From assembly GCA_005881615.1 (NCBI GenBank), contig VBBR01000036.1:4847-58345 (forward strand): a DNA stretch of 53,499 nt, read 5' to 3'. Positions 42,987 through 51,239 of this stretch are shown piece after piece (within the stretch, counting starts at the first letter, position 1; each line of letters opens with the position of its first letter). The notes under the pieces are model-generated. The model worked only from the letters and a program-made list of their open reading frames with translations. It did not search any database and was not told where the DNA came from. The DNA is from Candidatus Bathyarchaeota archaeon (GTDB taxonomy: Archaea > Thermoproteota > Bathyarchaeia > 40CM-2-53-6). The translations under genes were made by a program, and so were the position numbers.

Positions 42987-43442
42987 GTGCCCACTGCCCA
43001 TCAGCCACCAGTTCATCACGATAACTACCATTCGGTCCCTACTAGCCATGCTTCTCAGCCTAGCGGCGGCCCGAGGATCAAGGTGCCATACTCCAAGAAC
43101 CCGGTTTATGTCGCGGAAGGCTACAGCCCACCTGTAGTCGCTGGCCGCAATTTCGAGTACGAGACGACGCCCCAGAACGCTGCCTACTGGCAGGCACTCA
43201 CCCTTACATATCGACAGTACATGAAGAAAGAAGCTGATACTAGGGGTATTGACCTCCGTCTTCTCCTCGACGAGCGAAGATCAGGAGCTTTCCACTGCGT
43301 CGGATGCGGCAAGCCCATGATCATGCGTGAACTTTTCTCGAACGGTGACAGGGTTTACCAGTGCTGGAATGGAGACTGCGTGAAGAGAATCATACGATAC
43401 CAGTATCAGGCCCAAACTGGGCGCATCATAGAAGTCACCTAG
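42987..43442 (+). CDS. Zinc-finger protein downstream of KaiC-like gene
   Basis: 151 aa from GTG 42987 with GAAGGG SD-like sequence. N-terminal ~55 residues are His/Pro/Ser-rich; a helical middle (YWQALTLTYRQYMKKEADTRGIDLRLLL) and a C-terminal zinc ribbon CVGCGKP ... YQCWNGDC (about 110-135) follow. Starts 34 nt after the KaiC-like gene, likely the same transcript. Function unknown. Confidence 0.7.
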   Translation: MPTAHQPPVHHDNYHSVPTSHASQPSGGPRIKVPYSKNPVYVAEGYSPPVVAGRNFEYETTPQNAAYWQALTLTYRQYMKKEADTRGIDLRLLLDERRSGAFHCVGCGKPMIMRELFSNGDRVYQCWNGDCVKRIIRYQYQAQTGRIIEVT

Positions 43443-43538
43443 GGATTGAATCCCTTAGGGTTCTCGCCGAAGAGACCCTCACAGAGATCGCCTAGCTAGG
43501 AAGCCTCGAACCCTCGAGGGCCTGAGGCTAAGGGTCGC
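43443..43538. terminator. Hairpin-rich intergenic region between convergent genes
   Basis: Right after the stop codon the sequence contains AGGGATT-G-AATCCCT, and further on the palindrome CCCTCGAGGG. Likely termination structures for the convergent transcripts. Confidence 0.4.
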
Positions 43539-43946
43539 TTATCGCATACGGGAAACGTGGTGCGGCTCGATCTTCAGCAGCACCCTCTTCTCGCCTGGCC
43601 TTCTATTCGGATACTTTTCCGCACCAGTGTACTTCATCGCCATCTTGTCGATGTGATCTTCAGCTACGCGTCCAGTTACCTCTTCGATGACACGACCCTT
43701 AATCATCACGAGCTTGTACGGATTTCCTTGTTCTGTTATAGCAAGAGCAACCTGTGGATTCTTCTTCACGTTTCGGTGCTTGACGCGACCCACTGCCGTG
43801 TTGATGAGCACGTATTGACCGTCAGTATCGACCCATGTCGGGGTGACTTGGGGGGAGCCATCTGGGTTCACGGTTGCGAGGAAGATGAAGTTCTTGCCTT
43901 CCAGGATTTTCCTTGCGTCATCATCCAGTTTCGTCATTCTTGACAT
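43539..43946 (-). CDS. PPOX-type split-barrel FMN/F420-binding protein
   Basis: 135 aa from ATG 43946 (GAGG at SD distance). Motifs GKNFIFLATVNPDGSPQVTPTWVD and NTAVGRVKHRNVKKNPQVALAI match the pyridoxamine-5'-phosphate-oxidase/F420-dependent FDOR split barrel; the basic groove fits a flavin or deazaflavin phosphate. Substrate unknown. Together with two similar proteins here it points to F420 metabolism. Confidence 0.85.
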   Translation of the reverse strand: MSRMTKLDDDARKILEGKNFIFLATVNPDGSPQVTPTWVDTDGQYVLINTAVGRVKHRNVKKNPQVALAITEQGNPYKLVMIKGRVIEEVTGRVAEDHIDKMAMKYTGAEKYPNRRPGEKRVLLKIEPHHVSRMR

Positions 43947-44155
43947 GATCAATCCTCGTGGCTGAGTACGTCCCTTTATTGGTTTCTTCGATCGCCCGGT
44001 GGTTCTTCGTCGAACACTTCGGTTCGCTGAAGCAGTTCAATCGCCCGGCTATGTAGAGACAGCTCGATACCTTCGGCTCTCATTCGAAGTTACGTGACAC
44101 TTTAGTCCCGTGTTGGTTGTCGTTCGACAGGTTCTGTTTCGCGGGGAGCAGCCAG

Positions 44156-45277
44156 GTGCCAAAAGCCAAAACGACTAGGTACGCTGTCCTATTCGTTCTC
44201 TCCGCCTTCAGCACACTCGCATTGGGAGGCCTGCCATTGGTTCACGCGCCTACCACTGGTACACAGTACGCGCTCACACCGTTGCCGTTCATATCACAAG
44301 AAGGGTACACGATTACTTTGATTCTAAGTGTTTCTGGAGCTCTTCCCGGAACACAATACCAGTTCAACTTCTATGTTCGAGATCCCTCAACGAAAATATG
44401 GGGTTCCATCGCTGAAAGCTACACAACATCTCTAGGTGAGACTCAGTTCGGCATTATCCTAACATACCCGAGTGCCGCGTTCGTTGGTCGCGGAACAAGC
44501 TCTCTCGTAGGACAGTACGTCGGCTGGGTTAACCAGGCCCAGCCAGCGGTCGCTAGCAATCCCGTCGCCGTGACACCAAGCGGCTTCTATTTCATTCTCA
44601 CCGACAAGACAGAATATCAAAGAACTGAGACAGTCGGAATTAGAGCGAGTGGATACAATTCCTCCGAGACCACAACTATCATCATTAGAACCCAGACAAG
44701 CTCAACCGTGGTGCTCAATGCTACAGCTTTAGCTTCATCTACGGGCCTGGTCACGGGCTCCTGGAAGATTCCTAGAAATGCTGTCCTGGACAACTACGTG
44801 ATCACGATTACGGGCAAGAGTACTGCAAAGAACCCGGCCGATGCTCAAGGTTTCACCGTAAGAGCTGCGACAATGTCGGTTTCGGCGTTGAGCGCGAGCA
44901 AAGCCTCGTATGAGAGAACAGAGACAATGCAATTCTCGTTTTCAGCGCGCTACCCTGACGGTCAATATGCTAATAGTGGAACAGCGTTAGTACTTCTGAC
45001 AGGGGCTGGCGGAAACAGTGTCTCACTTACAACTATCTATGACAGCGTCACTCAGACATTTAACGCAACTTACAAGACTTTTCCCGGCAACCAGACAGGC
45101 ACCTGGACTGCGACGCTTGCGGTCAACGGATTTGATGACGGATTCGGAAACACGGGCCCAGGTACAGCCGTAACCACATCGCCCCAGCTCCAACCTGCCA
45201 CTTTGACGGTCACGATTACTTCCAAGTCTTACTTTGCGATAAGCGAACAGATCAAGTTCAATGCCACAATCCAATAA
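44156..45277 (+). CDS. Secreted surface protein, N-terminal part up to in-frame TAA
   Basis: GTG 44156 is chosen because GGGGAG lies 8 nt upstream. Signal peptide RYAVLFVLSAFSTLALGGLPLVHA, then several Ig-like beta domains (TEYQRTETVGIRASGYNSSE; ASKASYERTETMQFSFSARYPDG). The frame stops at TAA 45275-45277 after IKFNATIQ. The same frame continues without interruption into the ORF at 45449, and the next text (PDLTELIDQSGQ) aligns with the YPDGQYANSG of the preceding repeat, so TAA stands where Tyr (TAC/TAT) is expected. First gene of a three-gene operon with MinD and V4R proteins. Confidence 0.75.
   Translation: MPKAKTTRYAVLFVLSAFSTLALGGLPLVHAPTTGTQYALTPLPFISQEGYTITLILSVSGALPGTQYQFNFYVRDPSTKIWGSIAESYTTSLGETQFGIILTYPSAAFVGRGTSSLVGQYVGWVNQAQPAVASNPVAVTPSGFYFILTDKTEYQRTETVGIRASGYNSSETTTIIIRTQTSSTVVLNATALASSTGLVTGSWKIPRNAVLDNYVITITGKSTAKNPADAQGFTVRAATMSVSALSASKASYERTETMQFSFSARYPDGQYANSGTALVLLTGAGGNSVSLTTIYDSVTQTFNATYKTFPGNQTGTWTATLAVNGFDDGFGNTGPGTAVTTSPQLQPATLTVTITSKSYFAISEQIKFNATIQ
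45275..45277 (+). other. In-frame TAA splitting the surface-protein gene
   Basis: The two ORFs 44117-45277 and 45449-46285 are in one frame (difference 1332 nt) with no other stop between. Codon replaces an expected Tyr of the repeat unit. Confidence 0.7.
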
Positions 45278-46285
45278 CCTGATCTAACCGAGCTAATCGA
45301 TCAATCTGGCCAAGCAGCCGCCTTCCTCCTATTCTCAGGGGGTGGACACAATGATACGATCACACAGCTAGTCTACGACTCAACCCTCAACCTCTGGGTT
45401 GGAACATACACTCCAGGTACAGAACCTGGAGGACTATGGTCGCTAACCGTGGCCGGGGCTGACCCGGCATCTCCAGCAAATTCCGGAAAGACCACGAAGA
45501 CCATCCAATTACAAGACCGGATACCAGTATCTACTTTCACCTTTACAGGCGGTCCTATTCTCACCTCTTCACCTGTTAGCTTCGACGGAACTACAAGCTA
45601 CGATCCTGACGGAACGATAGTTGGTTACGCGTGGGACTTCGCGGACGGGTCAACCGGATCGGGAGCCACTCCGACTCATAGCTATTCCCTTGCTGGCACG
45701 TACTCGGTGAAGCTCAACGTCACCGACAACAGCGGCTCCACACAAGTTTCTACCCAGACAGTGACCATCACCGACAGACCTCCGACGATCACATTAACAC
45801 AATCCGTGACGACCGCCTCACCTGGACAGGCGGTAGTCCTTACCATTTCAGCTTCTGACCCTGATGGCACTATTGCGACCACGACCGTGAACTGGGGAGA
45901 TGGAACCACCGACACAATTTCTGGCCCTCCAACCACGGACAGTCACACTTATTCATTGGGAAGCGGAACGCCTTCGGCCACCTATACGATCTCCGTGACG
46001 GTGCACGACAACAGCGGATCCACAAGATCTGCGACATCCAACCCGATTGTTGTTCAACAGATCCAGTCGAGTAGTAACGTCTCTTTTCCATTGTATTATT
46101 TCGGAATCCTTGCAGCTCTAATCGCGGCGCTGTTGATCGGCACTTTTCTGGCCTTCAGGAGACATAAGGTAACGCACGCTAGGTTGAAGATTGATCTTGA
46201 GGCCGTCAAGGCGGAAGCAGGCAGGATCGAGAATCAGGAATTCTTCCAGTCGGTGAAAGACCAGTTGAAGAAGGATAAAGAATGA
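45278..46285 (+). CDS. Surface protein, C-terminal part: PKD domains, TM helix, cytoplasmic tail
   Basis: Continuation of the N-terminal part; the track ORF begins at GTG 45449. Contains the end of an Ig-like repeat, PKD domain 1 (SYDPDGTIVGYAWDFADGST ... THSYSLAGTYSVKLNVTD), PKD-like domain 2 (SDPDGTIATTTVNWGDGTTD ... TYTISVTVHDNSG), one membrane helix (FPLYYFGILAALIAALLIGTFLAF) and a ~45-residue basic/acidic helical tail (LKIDLEAVKAEAGRIENQEFF). The stop overlaps the MinD start (ATGA). The outside-in layout suits signal transfer to the downstream cytoplasmic proteins. Confidence 0.72.
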   Translation, partial: PDLTELIDQSGQAAAFLLFSGGGHNDTITQLVYDSTLNLWVGTYTPGTEPGGLWSLTVAGADPASPANSGKTTKTIQLQDRIPVSTFTFTGGPILTSSPVSFDGTTSYDPDGTIVGYAWDFADGSTGSGATPTHSYSLAGTYSVKLNVTDNSGSTQVSTQTVTITDRPPTITLTQSVTTASPGQAVVLTISASDPDGTIATTTVNWGDGTTDTISGPPTTDSHTYSLGSGTPSATYTISVTVHDNSGSTRSATSNPIVVQQIQSSSNVSFPLYYFGILAALIAALLIGTFLAFRRHKVTHARLKIDLEAVKAEAGRIENQEFFQSVKDQLKKDKE

Positions 46286-47067
46286 CCAAGGTAATCGCTG
46301 TTCACTCTTTCAAAGGAGGAACAGGAAAAACAACTCTAACCGCAAACTTAGCAGCAATACTCGCCAAGAACCGGAGAGTAGGGGTCATGGATCTGGACTT
46401 GTCCGGACCCGGTTTACACGTGCTCTTTGGCGTGAAAAAGAGCGAGATCAAGGCGACGCTCACAGATATCTTTCTTGGAGATGCAACTCCAGCAGATGTC
46501 GTGATAGATCTGACACAGAGGTTCAACCTCAAGAAAGGAGGACTGTTCTTCTGTCCCGCAAGCAACAAGGTGGAGGACATGCTTCGCCTGCTAAAGTCTG
46601 GTCTGGAAGTCGAAGTATTTCAGGACACAATTCAGAAGGTTGGCGAGCAAAACAAGCTTGACTATATTATAGTCGACACTCATCCAGGGGTCGAGAACGA
46701 TACCGTTCTTGCGATGGGCTGCTGCGACGCTCTGGTGCTTGTTTCTAGGGTCGACCAACAAGACCTCTTTGGAACTGCAGTCATGGTCCTCTTGGCAGAA
46801 ACGTTCGAGAAGCCCACTTTCCTCACCCTCAACATGATCCCGCCAGGTGTCCGGATCAAGGATGCTGTAAAAGTCGGTCAGGAACTGTCCCAGCTGTTCA
46901 GATCACATTTCCTGCAAGCATTCGAGTTCCAGCTCGATGTCATCAACAACCTCAGCAGATCCGTTTTTGTCGTAGACAACCCCGACTCTGCCTTTGCCAA
47001 GAAGGTAACTGAAGCTGTAGATACCTTGGAGAGAGAATTGTCCGGAGCGACAAAGATTGCAAACTAG
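46282..47067 (+). CDS. MinD/ParA-type deviant-Walker ATPase
   Basis: 261 aa. Deviant Walker A SFKGGTGKTTLTANLAAIL at residues ~9-27, Walker A' VMDLDLSGPGLHVLFGV, Walker B YIIVDTHPGVEND. No clear C-terminal amphipathic membrane-targeting helix. Overlaps the surface-protein stop by 4 nt and the V4R gene by 11 nt. MinD/ParA proteins position other complexes; here it probably localises the membrane protein or its partner. Inference only. Confidence 0.88.
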   Translation: MTKVIAVHSFKGGTGKTTLTANLAAILAKNRRVGVMDLDLSGPGLHVLFGVKKSEIKATLTDIFLGDATPADVVIDLTQRFNLKKGGLFFCPASNKVEDMLRLLKSGLEVEVFQDTIQKVGEQNKLDYIIVDTHPGVENDTVLAMGCCDALVLVSRVDQQDLFGTAVMVLLAETFEKPTFLTLNMIPPGVRIKDAVKVGQELSQLFRSHFLQAFEFQLDVINNLSRSVFVVDNPDSAFAKKVTEAVDTLERELSGATKIAN

Positions 47068-47878
47068 CCCCAAGAAATCTACTGGTTACGACCTCCGACG
47101 ACTCGTAGGATCGGTGAATCAGCTCCGTTTCAACGACAACAGGGGAGAAGTGTCCTTCTTTGGGCAAAAAATGATCATTCTGAGGAGAGATGTTATCCGG
47201 ATTATGCGGGAAGCTCTCGAAAGACTGGTCGGAGATCAGTCAGCGCCCTTCCTCTCCTACTTGGCTAGTGGCATAGGCGTGCACGAGGGGAGCATTTTCA
47301 GAGAAAGCATTGGGGCCACGGGCGAGCAGAGCAGGCAGAGTTTGGAAAACCTGGTTCATTCGGCGCTGGAAGACACGAACCTTGGGCTGGGCAAGATCCA
47401 GATCAACGGACTCGATTTCGACAAGAGCAGCGCAAACATAGTTGTAGCCAATTGCTTTGAAGCCACGGAGAGCGGGCCCTCGGAAGAACCTAACTGCATA
47501 TTCACGAGCGGTTTCCTGGCTGGAATATTCGCCGAAGTGCTCGACAAGACAGTTCAAGCAAAAGAGGTCCGCTGTATGTCGCAAGGCGCAACGGAGTGCG
47601 AGTTCCAGATCACCCTTGTCGAAACAGGTGATGGACAAGAAGCGGAAAAGCCAAAAGTGGACCTGAACGAAGTTGATGGTGCGCCGCTGAAGGGAGAGGT
47701 AAAACCGGGCACTGGTGGAGGTTCAACAAGCGCGAAATCGGCGATAGGAACGTCAGAAGGTTCGACAGAAGATCAAACCGAAAAGTCCGACAGCAAGGAC
47801 ATTGATGCTGGAGTCGAGAAAGCGGCCAGAATCGCCAAACACAAACAACACTTCTGGAACAAGTTCAAGAAAGAATAG
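47057..47878 (+). CDS. V4R-domain sensor-like protein
   Basis: 273 aa, TTG start inside the MinD gene. Residues ~10-195 match the 4-vinyl-reductase (V4R) domain used as a small-molecule sensor: VSFFGQKMIILRRDVIRIMREAL, then FTSGFLAGIFAEVLDKTVQAKEVRCMSQGATECEF. The C-terminal ~75 residues are Gly/Ser/Asp/Lys-rich and likely disordered, ending in a basic helix (AKHKQHFWNKFKKE). Third gene of the surface protein-MinD operon. Confidence 0.8.
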   Translation: MQTSPKKSTGYDLRRLVGSVNQLRFNDNRGEVSFFGQKMIILRRDVIRIMREALERLVGDQSAPFLSYLASGIGVHEGSIFRESIGATGEQSRQSLENLVHSALEDTNLGLGKIQINGLDFDKSSANIVVANCFEATESGPSEEPNCIFTSGFLAGIFAEVLDKTVQAKEVRCMSQGATECEFQITLVETGDGQEAEKPKVDLNEVDGAPLKGEVKPGTGGGSTSAKSAIGTSEGSTEDQTEKSDSKDIDAGVEKAARIAKHKQHFWNKFKKE

Positions 47879-47934
47879 ATAAGTCCGGGCAGATAGATCG
47901 GCAGAAAGTCTCTTGTTTCTACGGTAGCTTCAGG

Positions 47935-48047
47935 CGCCGGGAGTGGGATTCGAACCCACGAGGGCGTGACGCCCAACGGCTGTCGTGTCCTGGCCCTTAC
48001 CTCTTGAGATCTCGAGGCCGTCGCTTTAACCACTCAGCCATCCCGGC
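47935..48047 (-). tRNA. tRNA-Ser (CGA) with intron
   Basis: Class II tRNA. Acceptor GCCGGGA/TCCCGGC with discriminator G, anticodon stem ACGGC/GCCGT, loop CTCGAGA (anticodon CGA at 48012-48014), long variable arm GGGCG/CGCCC, T stem GTGGG/CCCAC with loop TTCGAAT. An intron of about 29 nt separates position 37 from 38 (approximately 47982-48010); its bulge-helix-bulge is imperfect, so exact ends are tentative. CCA is not encoded. Confidence 0.88.
47982..48010 (-). other. Intron of tRNA-Ser(CGA), canonical position
   Basis: Placed after position 37 by comparison of the two anticodon-stem halves; removal gives an 84-nt class II tRNA. Boundaries may shift by a few bases. Confidence 0.6.
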
Positions 48048-48299
48048 GTGAAGCCGGCATTAGGATACCGGTCTTAATCCACTTTCGAACCCAAGGCAGA
48101 CATAGCGAGATTCCTGGCAAGCGCCAGCTGAGAGCGGTTCAATCGGGTCGCGGGATGAGGGCGCCTGGTCAATGTCAAGAATCTACTGATGGCCCAGATG
48201 GCTTGCTAAAGAATCACCGGTCTGGTGGAGTTGAAGAAAGCTAACAAGTTGGATGCGAGACGTGGACTCACCCTCGGGATATCGCCGATTCGATACTTT

Positions 48300-48725
48300 C
48301 TATTTCTTTCCGGTAATTGCTACGCGAGGATTCTCACTAAGCTGAGTGTTGCTAGGTGTTGAGAAGATCGGATCGTTTCGTTGTACCCGCTTTGGATATA
48401 GATGGTCCACGACTACTCGATCTCTGAGCAGGACCATTCTATCTCTGAGGGAGTCTTGATAGTTGAAATCCGCTCTCATTTGGTACTCTTGACAGAGCAA
48501 AGTCATCGTCCTGTAGACGAGAACGCGAGCGCTTGCTCCGAGAGAATCTGTCAGGACCGCGACGACATCGTCAAAGCGAGAAGATATTTCTGACTGTTCA
48601 ATTCCTTTCTTTGCAAGTAGATCGTAGATTACATCGCGAACTGTCGGTCCCATGCCGTCGAGAGCGTTCCGAAAACAGTCGTTCACGGTTTCATGGAACA
48701 GAGTCGAGATCTGGGTGCGCATCAA
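48300..48725 (-). CDS. Hypothetical protein, 141 aa
   Basis: Helix-rich soluble protein (FHETVNDCFRNALDGMGPTVRDVIYDLLAKKGIEQSEISSRFDDVVAVLTDSLGASARVLVYRTMTLLCQEYQ), with a basic C-terminus containing DHLYPKRVQRND. No family recognised. Flanked by tRNA-Ser and a divergent ferredoxin gene. Confidence 0.6.
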   Translation of the reverse strand: MMRTQISTLFHETVNDCFRNALDGMGPTVRDVIYDLLAKKGIEQSEISSRFDDVVAVLTDSLGASARVLVYRTMTLLCQEYQMRADFNYQDSLRDRMVLLRDRVVVDHLYPKRVQRNDPIFSTPSNTQLSENPRVAITGKK

Positions 48726-48940
48726 CTGGTGGCCTAGAACAGAGTATCTCGGAAGGGAACCGGATACACATGTTGTAACAGCGAATTACACTCTCCGGGA
48801 CTGGAGGAAGAGCTGGAATGGACATGAAGTGTTGATTATTCCTAGCCGATAAGAATGGAAAGGGGCGACCATAGTTCGAGGGTACACTCGGTTCGTTCAG
48901 CTGGATCAAGAGCCTGCTCCCGAACGATCGGGATGAAAGA

Positions 48941-49396
48941 ATGGCCAAACGTACAATTCGCGTTCAACGGTTTTATATGCCGTTAACAGGGGCTCATGAG
49001 GAAGGATTTACCTTGGCGGAAGGAAACGTTCGGAAGCTCATCGAGGACGCTAGTTTTCCAAACCAGTGGCCTACAAAGGAGACTCATATTCAACACAAGG
49101 TCCTCTACAAGAACGGAGTGAGCAAAGAGTACGGAGTCCACGGGAGCAACGTCGGTGTGGACTTTGACATTTGCATCGCCGACGGTATCTGCATAACCGT
49201 CTGCCCTGTAAACGTGTTCGACCGGATGGAACTACCCGGAGAACAGGAGAAAATGGACAAGGGCGTCACCAATGACAGTGGAAAGGCACCTTTGGCGAAC
49301 TGGAAAGCTGACCCGGCCCGCGAACAGGACTGTATCTTCTGTCGAGCCTGCGAAATCCAGTGCCCAGTCCAAGCGATCAAGATAACCGAACCCTAG
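48941..49396 (+). CDS. Archaeal ferredoxin with [3Fe-4S] and [4Fe-4S] motifs
   Basis: 151 aa. Cluster 1 motif CIADGICITVCP has Asp in place of the second Cys, as in zinc-containing archaeal (Sulfolobus-type) 7-8-Fe ferredoxins and fits a [3Fe-4S] centre; cluster 2 is CIFCRACEIQCP. The ~75-residue N-terminal extension has HIQHKVLYKNGV and may bind zinc. Acts as soluble electron carrier, e.g. for 2-oxoacid oxidoreductases. A T-tract follows downstream. Confidence 0.88.
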   Translation: MAKRTIRVQRFYMPLTGAHEEGFTLAEGNVRKLIEDASFPNQWPTKETHIQHKVLYKNGVSKEYGVHGSNVGVDFDICIADGICITVCPVNVFDRMELPGEQEKMDKGVTNDSGKAPLANWKADPAREQDCIFCRACEIQCPVQAIKITEP

Positions 49397-49723
49397 GAAA
49401 TTCTACTGGAAACGAACAACAGGCAGATCGGACGTCTCTCAGAGCCAGTTTACTTTCAACGTCCTGTCCAGACTGTCCGCTCATGCGTCGTGAGAGCGTT
49501 GACACATATCCCCTTTTTTTCCTGGAAGATTTCATGGGTGGTGGCAGTGATTCCGGGCGAGTCCAGCATGTCAGGGCGTGGTTCTAGCTTTGATGCTAGG
49601 GCGAAACTTGCCTTTTTTTTTCCATTTCCCGAACAATTCTCGGTGAACGATCGGACAGCATCCCAGATTCGAGATCAGGGCTGATAACTGGCGATTTTTC
49701 ACTCCGAGAACTTAGCTAAGAGA
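49397..49723. other. Intergenic, ~330 bp, T-tract terminators
   Basis: No gene seen. Contains CCCTTTTTTT (T 49514-49520) and a T9 run (49613-49621), candidate terminators for the ferredoxin gene. Confidence 0.5.
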
Positions 49724-50131
49724 TCAGGAGTTGATGCGGATCGCTAAGCCGACTGGCTTAGCTTTGCCACGGCTGAATCGTTCGGTAAACCTGATCATTC
49801 TGTACATCATTCCATATTTCCTCTGTAGAAGGGAGAATACGTGTTTAGAGGATTCCGAATTGACCTTTCGAGCTTCCCCTCCGACCCATGCCCCCTTGAC
49901 ATTTCCGCGTATGTTACAAGTAGCGATTCGAACGCGGGGATTGTTGCGTATCCGTTTCACTTTTCCAGCGTCGGAATCAGTACGAAAGAATAGTTCTCCG
50001 TTCTCCTCGACAAACCAGACGGGGGTTCGGACAGGGTCACCTGTCTTCCGGTAAGTTTCGATGCAGATGTATTTCTCGCCGGTGAACTGGGACAACTTGT
50101 CGCCTGCCGCACTCACTGGAGATTGCTCCAC
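49724..50131 (-). CDS. F420/FMN-binding split-barrel (nitroreductase-like) protein
   Basis: 135 aa, GTG start. KYICIETYRKTGDPVRTPVWFVEENGELFFRTDSDAGKVKRIRNNPRVRIATCNIRG is typical of F420-dependent FDOR/DUF385-type oxidoreductases. Likely reduces an unknown compound with F420H2. Follows the DUF1512 gene by 13 nt on the same strand. Confidence 0.83.
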   Translation of the reverse strand: MEQSPVSAAGDKLSQFTGEKYICIETYRKTGDPVRTPVWFVEENGELFFRTDSDAGKVKRIRNNPRVRIATCNIRGNVKGAWVGGEARKVNSESSKHVFSLLQRKYGMMYRMIRFTERFSRGKAKPVGLAIRINS

Positions 50132-50144
50132 GGTCGATGCCGCC

Positions 50145-51230
50145 TTAGGGGACGCCGATGGTGTTTCCTACGCCAACGAGGATAATGCTCTCGCCTGGCT
50201 TGGACTTCGATCTGATCTCGTTCTGGACCCTGTTAACGGCTGCATTAACTCCGGTCTTGACTAGAGGGGTGATGGAGGATATGGCCTCTTTTGAGGACAT
50301 TTTGACCACTACCGCCAAGAGAGGGATCTGGTTCTTCGAGGCGCTAGCCTCTATATGATATCGCTCTGTTCCAGGCCCGCCGATAGCAGCGCCAATTCCC
50401 TCTGCAACATCTCCGCTAGGTTCGCCTTCGAACTTCAATGCCGCATCGACCGTAACCACGAGACTTATCGGTCTCGATTCCTGGATCAACTTCTCGACTG
50501 CAAGACCGGGTTTTCCAACGTTTCCTCCGGGTCCCTTTGCTCTGACAACCCAAACCCTTCGACCTTCAAAATCAACATCGTAGACCATTGTGTCCTTGAC
50601 TAGCTCGTTTCCTTGTCGTCCAGCTGTGATCTGGCTTACAACCAAGGGTCCGACACCGTCGCCTATCGGTTCGGCTTTTGCGAAAGCGTCGATTGCTGCA
50701 CCGTAGGCTTCGGCCTCTTCCATGATCATGGGTAGGGCCATTTGGAGCTGTGCGAGCGCCATTATTCCTCCGGTTTTCTTGGCAAGGAGGTAGAAGTGGC
50801 GGACTAGGCGGAACATGCCGTCTAAGCCAATTGAGATCTCGAGTTGGTTGCTGAGAGTGTTCACGTCAGATTCGGTGGCGTTAGGGGCAATCGCCTTGAC
50901 TTCCATTTTCAAATGGTCATCGTACGTATCTAGAACATGTTCTAGTTTTCCGACTATTCCGGAGGGATCGAGGCTTACAGGGGTAATGGTGAAGGAGTTG
51001 TTGAGTCTGTCGATTTTGGTCTCGACGGTCTTCTTGTCCATCTGGAATCGGGATATCGAGTCGACGAATTTTTGGCGGGCGGCTGTTTTGCTTCTTTCCA
51101 GCTTGCCGAGGCTGCGCTTGACGCTGACCAGCTGCCATTGCACTTGGAGGCGTTGCCCGTAGAAGAAGATGAGGAAGAAAGAGGCGAAGTATACGAGGTT
51201 TACTATCTGGCCGAGATCGATAAGAGCCAT
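50145..51230 (-). CDS. DUF1512 protein (archaeal, membrane-anchored)
   Basis: 361 aa. An N-terminal membrane helix (NLVYFASFFLIFFYGQRLQ) is followed by a coiled region and the DUF1512 domain (SNQLEISIGLDGMFRLVRHFYLLAKKTGGIMALAQLQMALPMIMEEAEAYGAA; VRAKGPGGNVGKPGLAVEKLI). Conserved in many archaea; function unknown. 9 nt after the HtrA-like gene on the same strand, probably one operon. Confidence 0.87.
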   Translation of the reverse strand: MALIDLGQIVNLVYFASFFLIFFYGQRLQVQWQLVSVKRSLGKLERSKTAARQKFVDSISRFQMDKKTVETKIDRLNNSFTITPVSLDPSGIVGKLEHVLDTYDDHLKMEVKAIAPNATESDVNTLSNQLEISIGLDGMFRLVRHFYLLAKKTGGIMALAQLQMALPMIMEEAEAYGAAIDAFAKAEPIGDGVGPLVVSQITAGRQGNELVKDTMVYDVDFEGRRVWVVRAKGPGGNVGKPGLAVEKLIQESRPISLVVTVDAALKFEGEPSGDVAEGIGAAIGGPGTERYHIEASASKNQIPLLAVVVKMSSKEAISSITPLVKTGVNAAVNRVQNEIRSKSKPGESIILVGVGNTIGVP

Positions 51231-51239
51231 GTTACTGTT

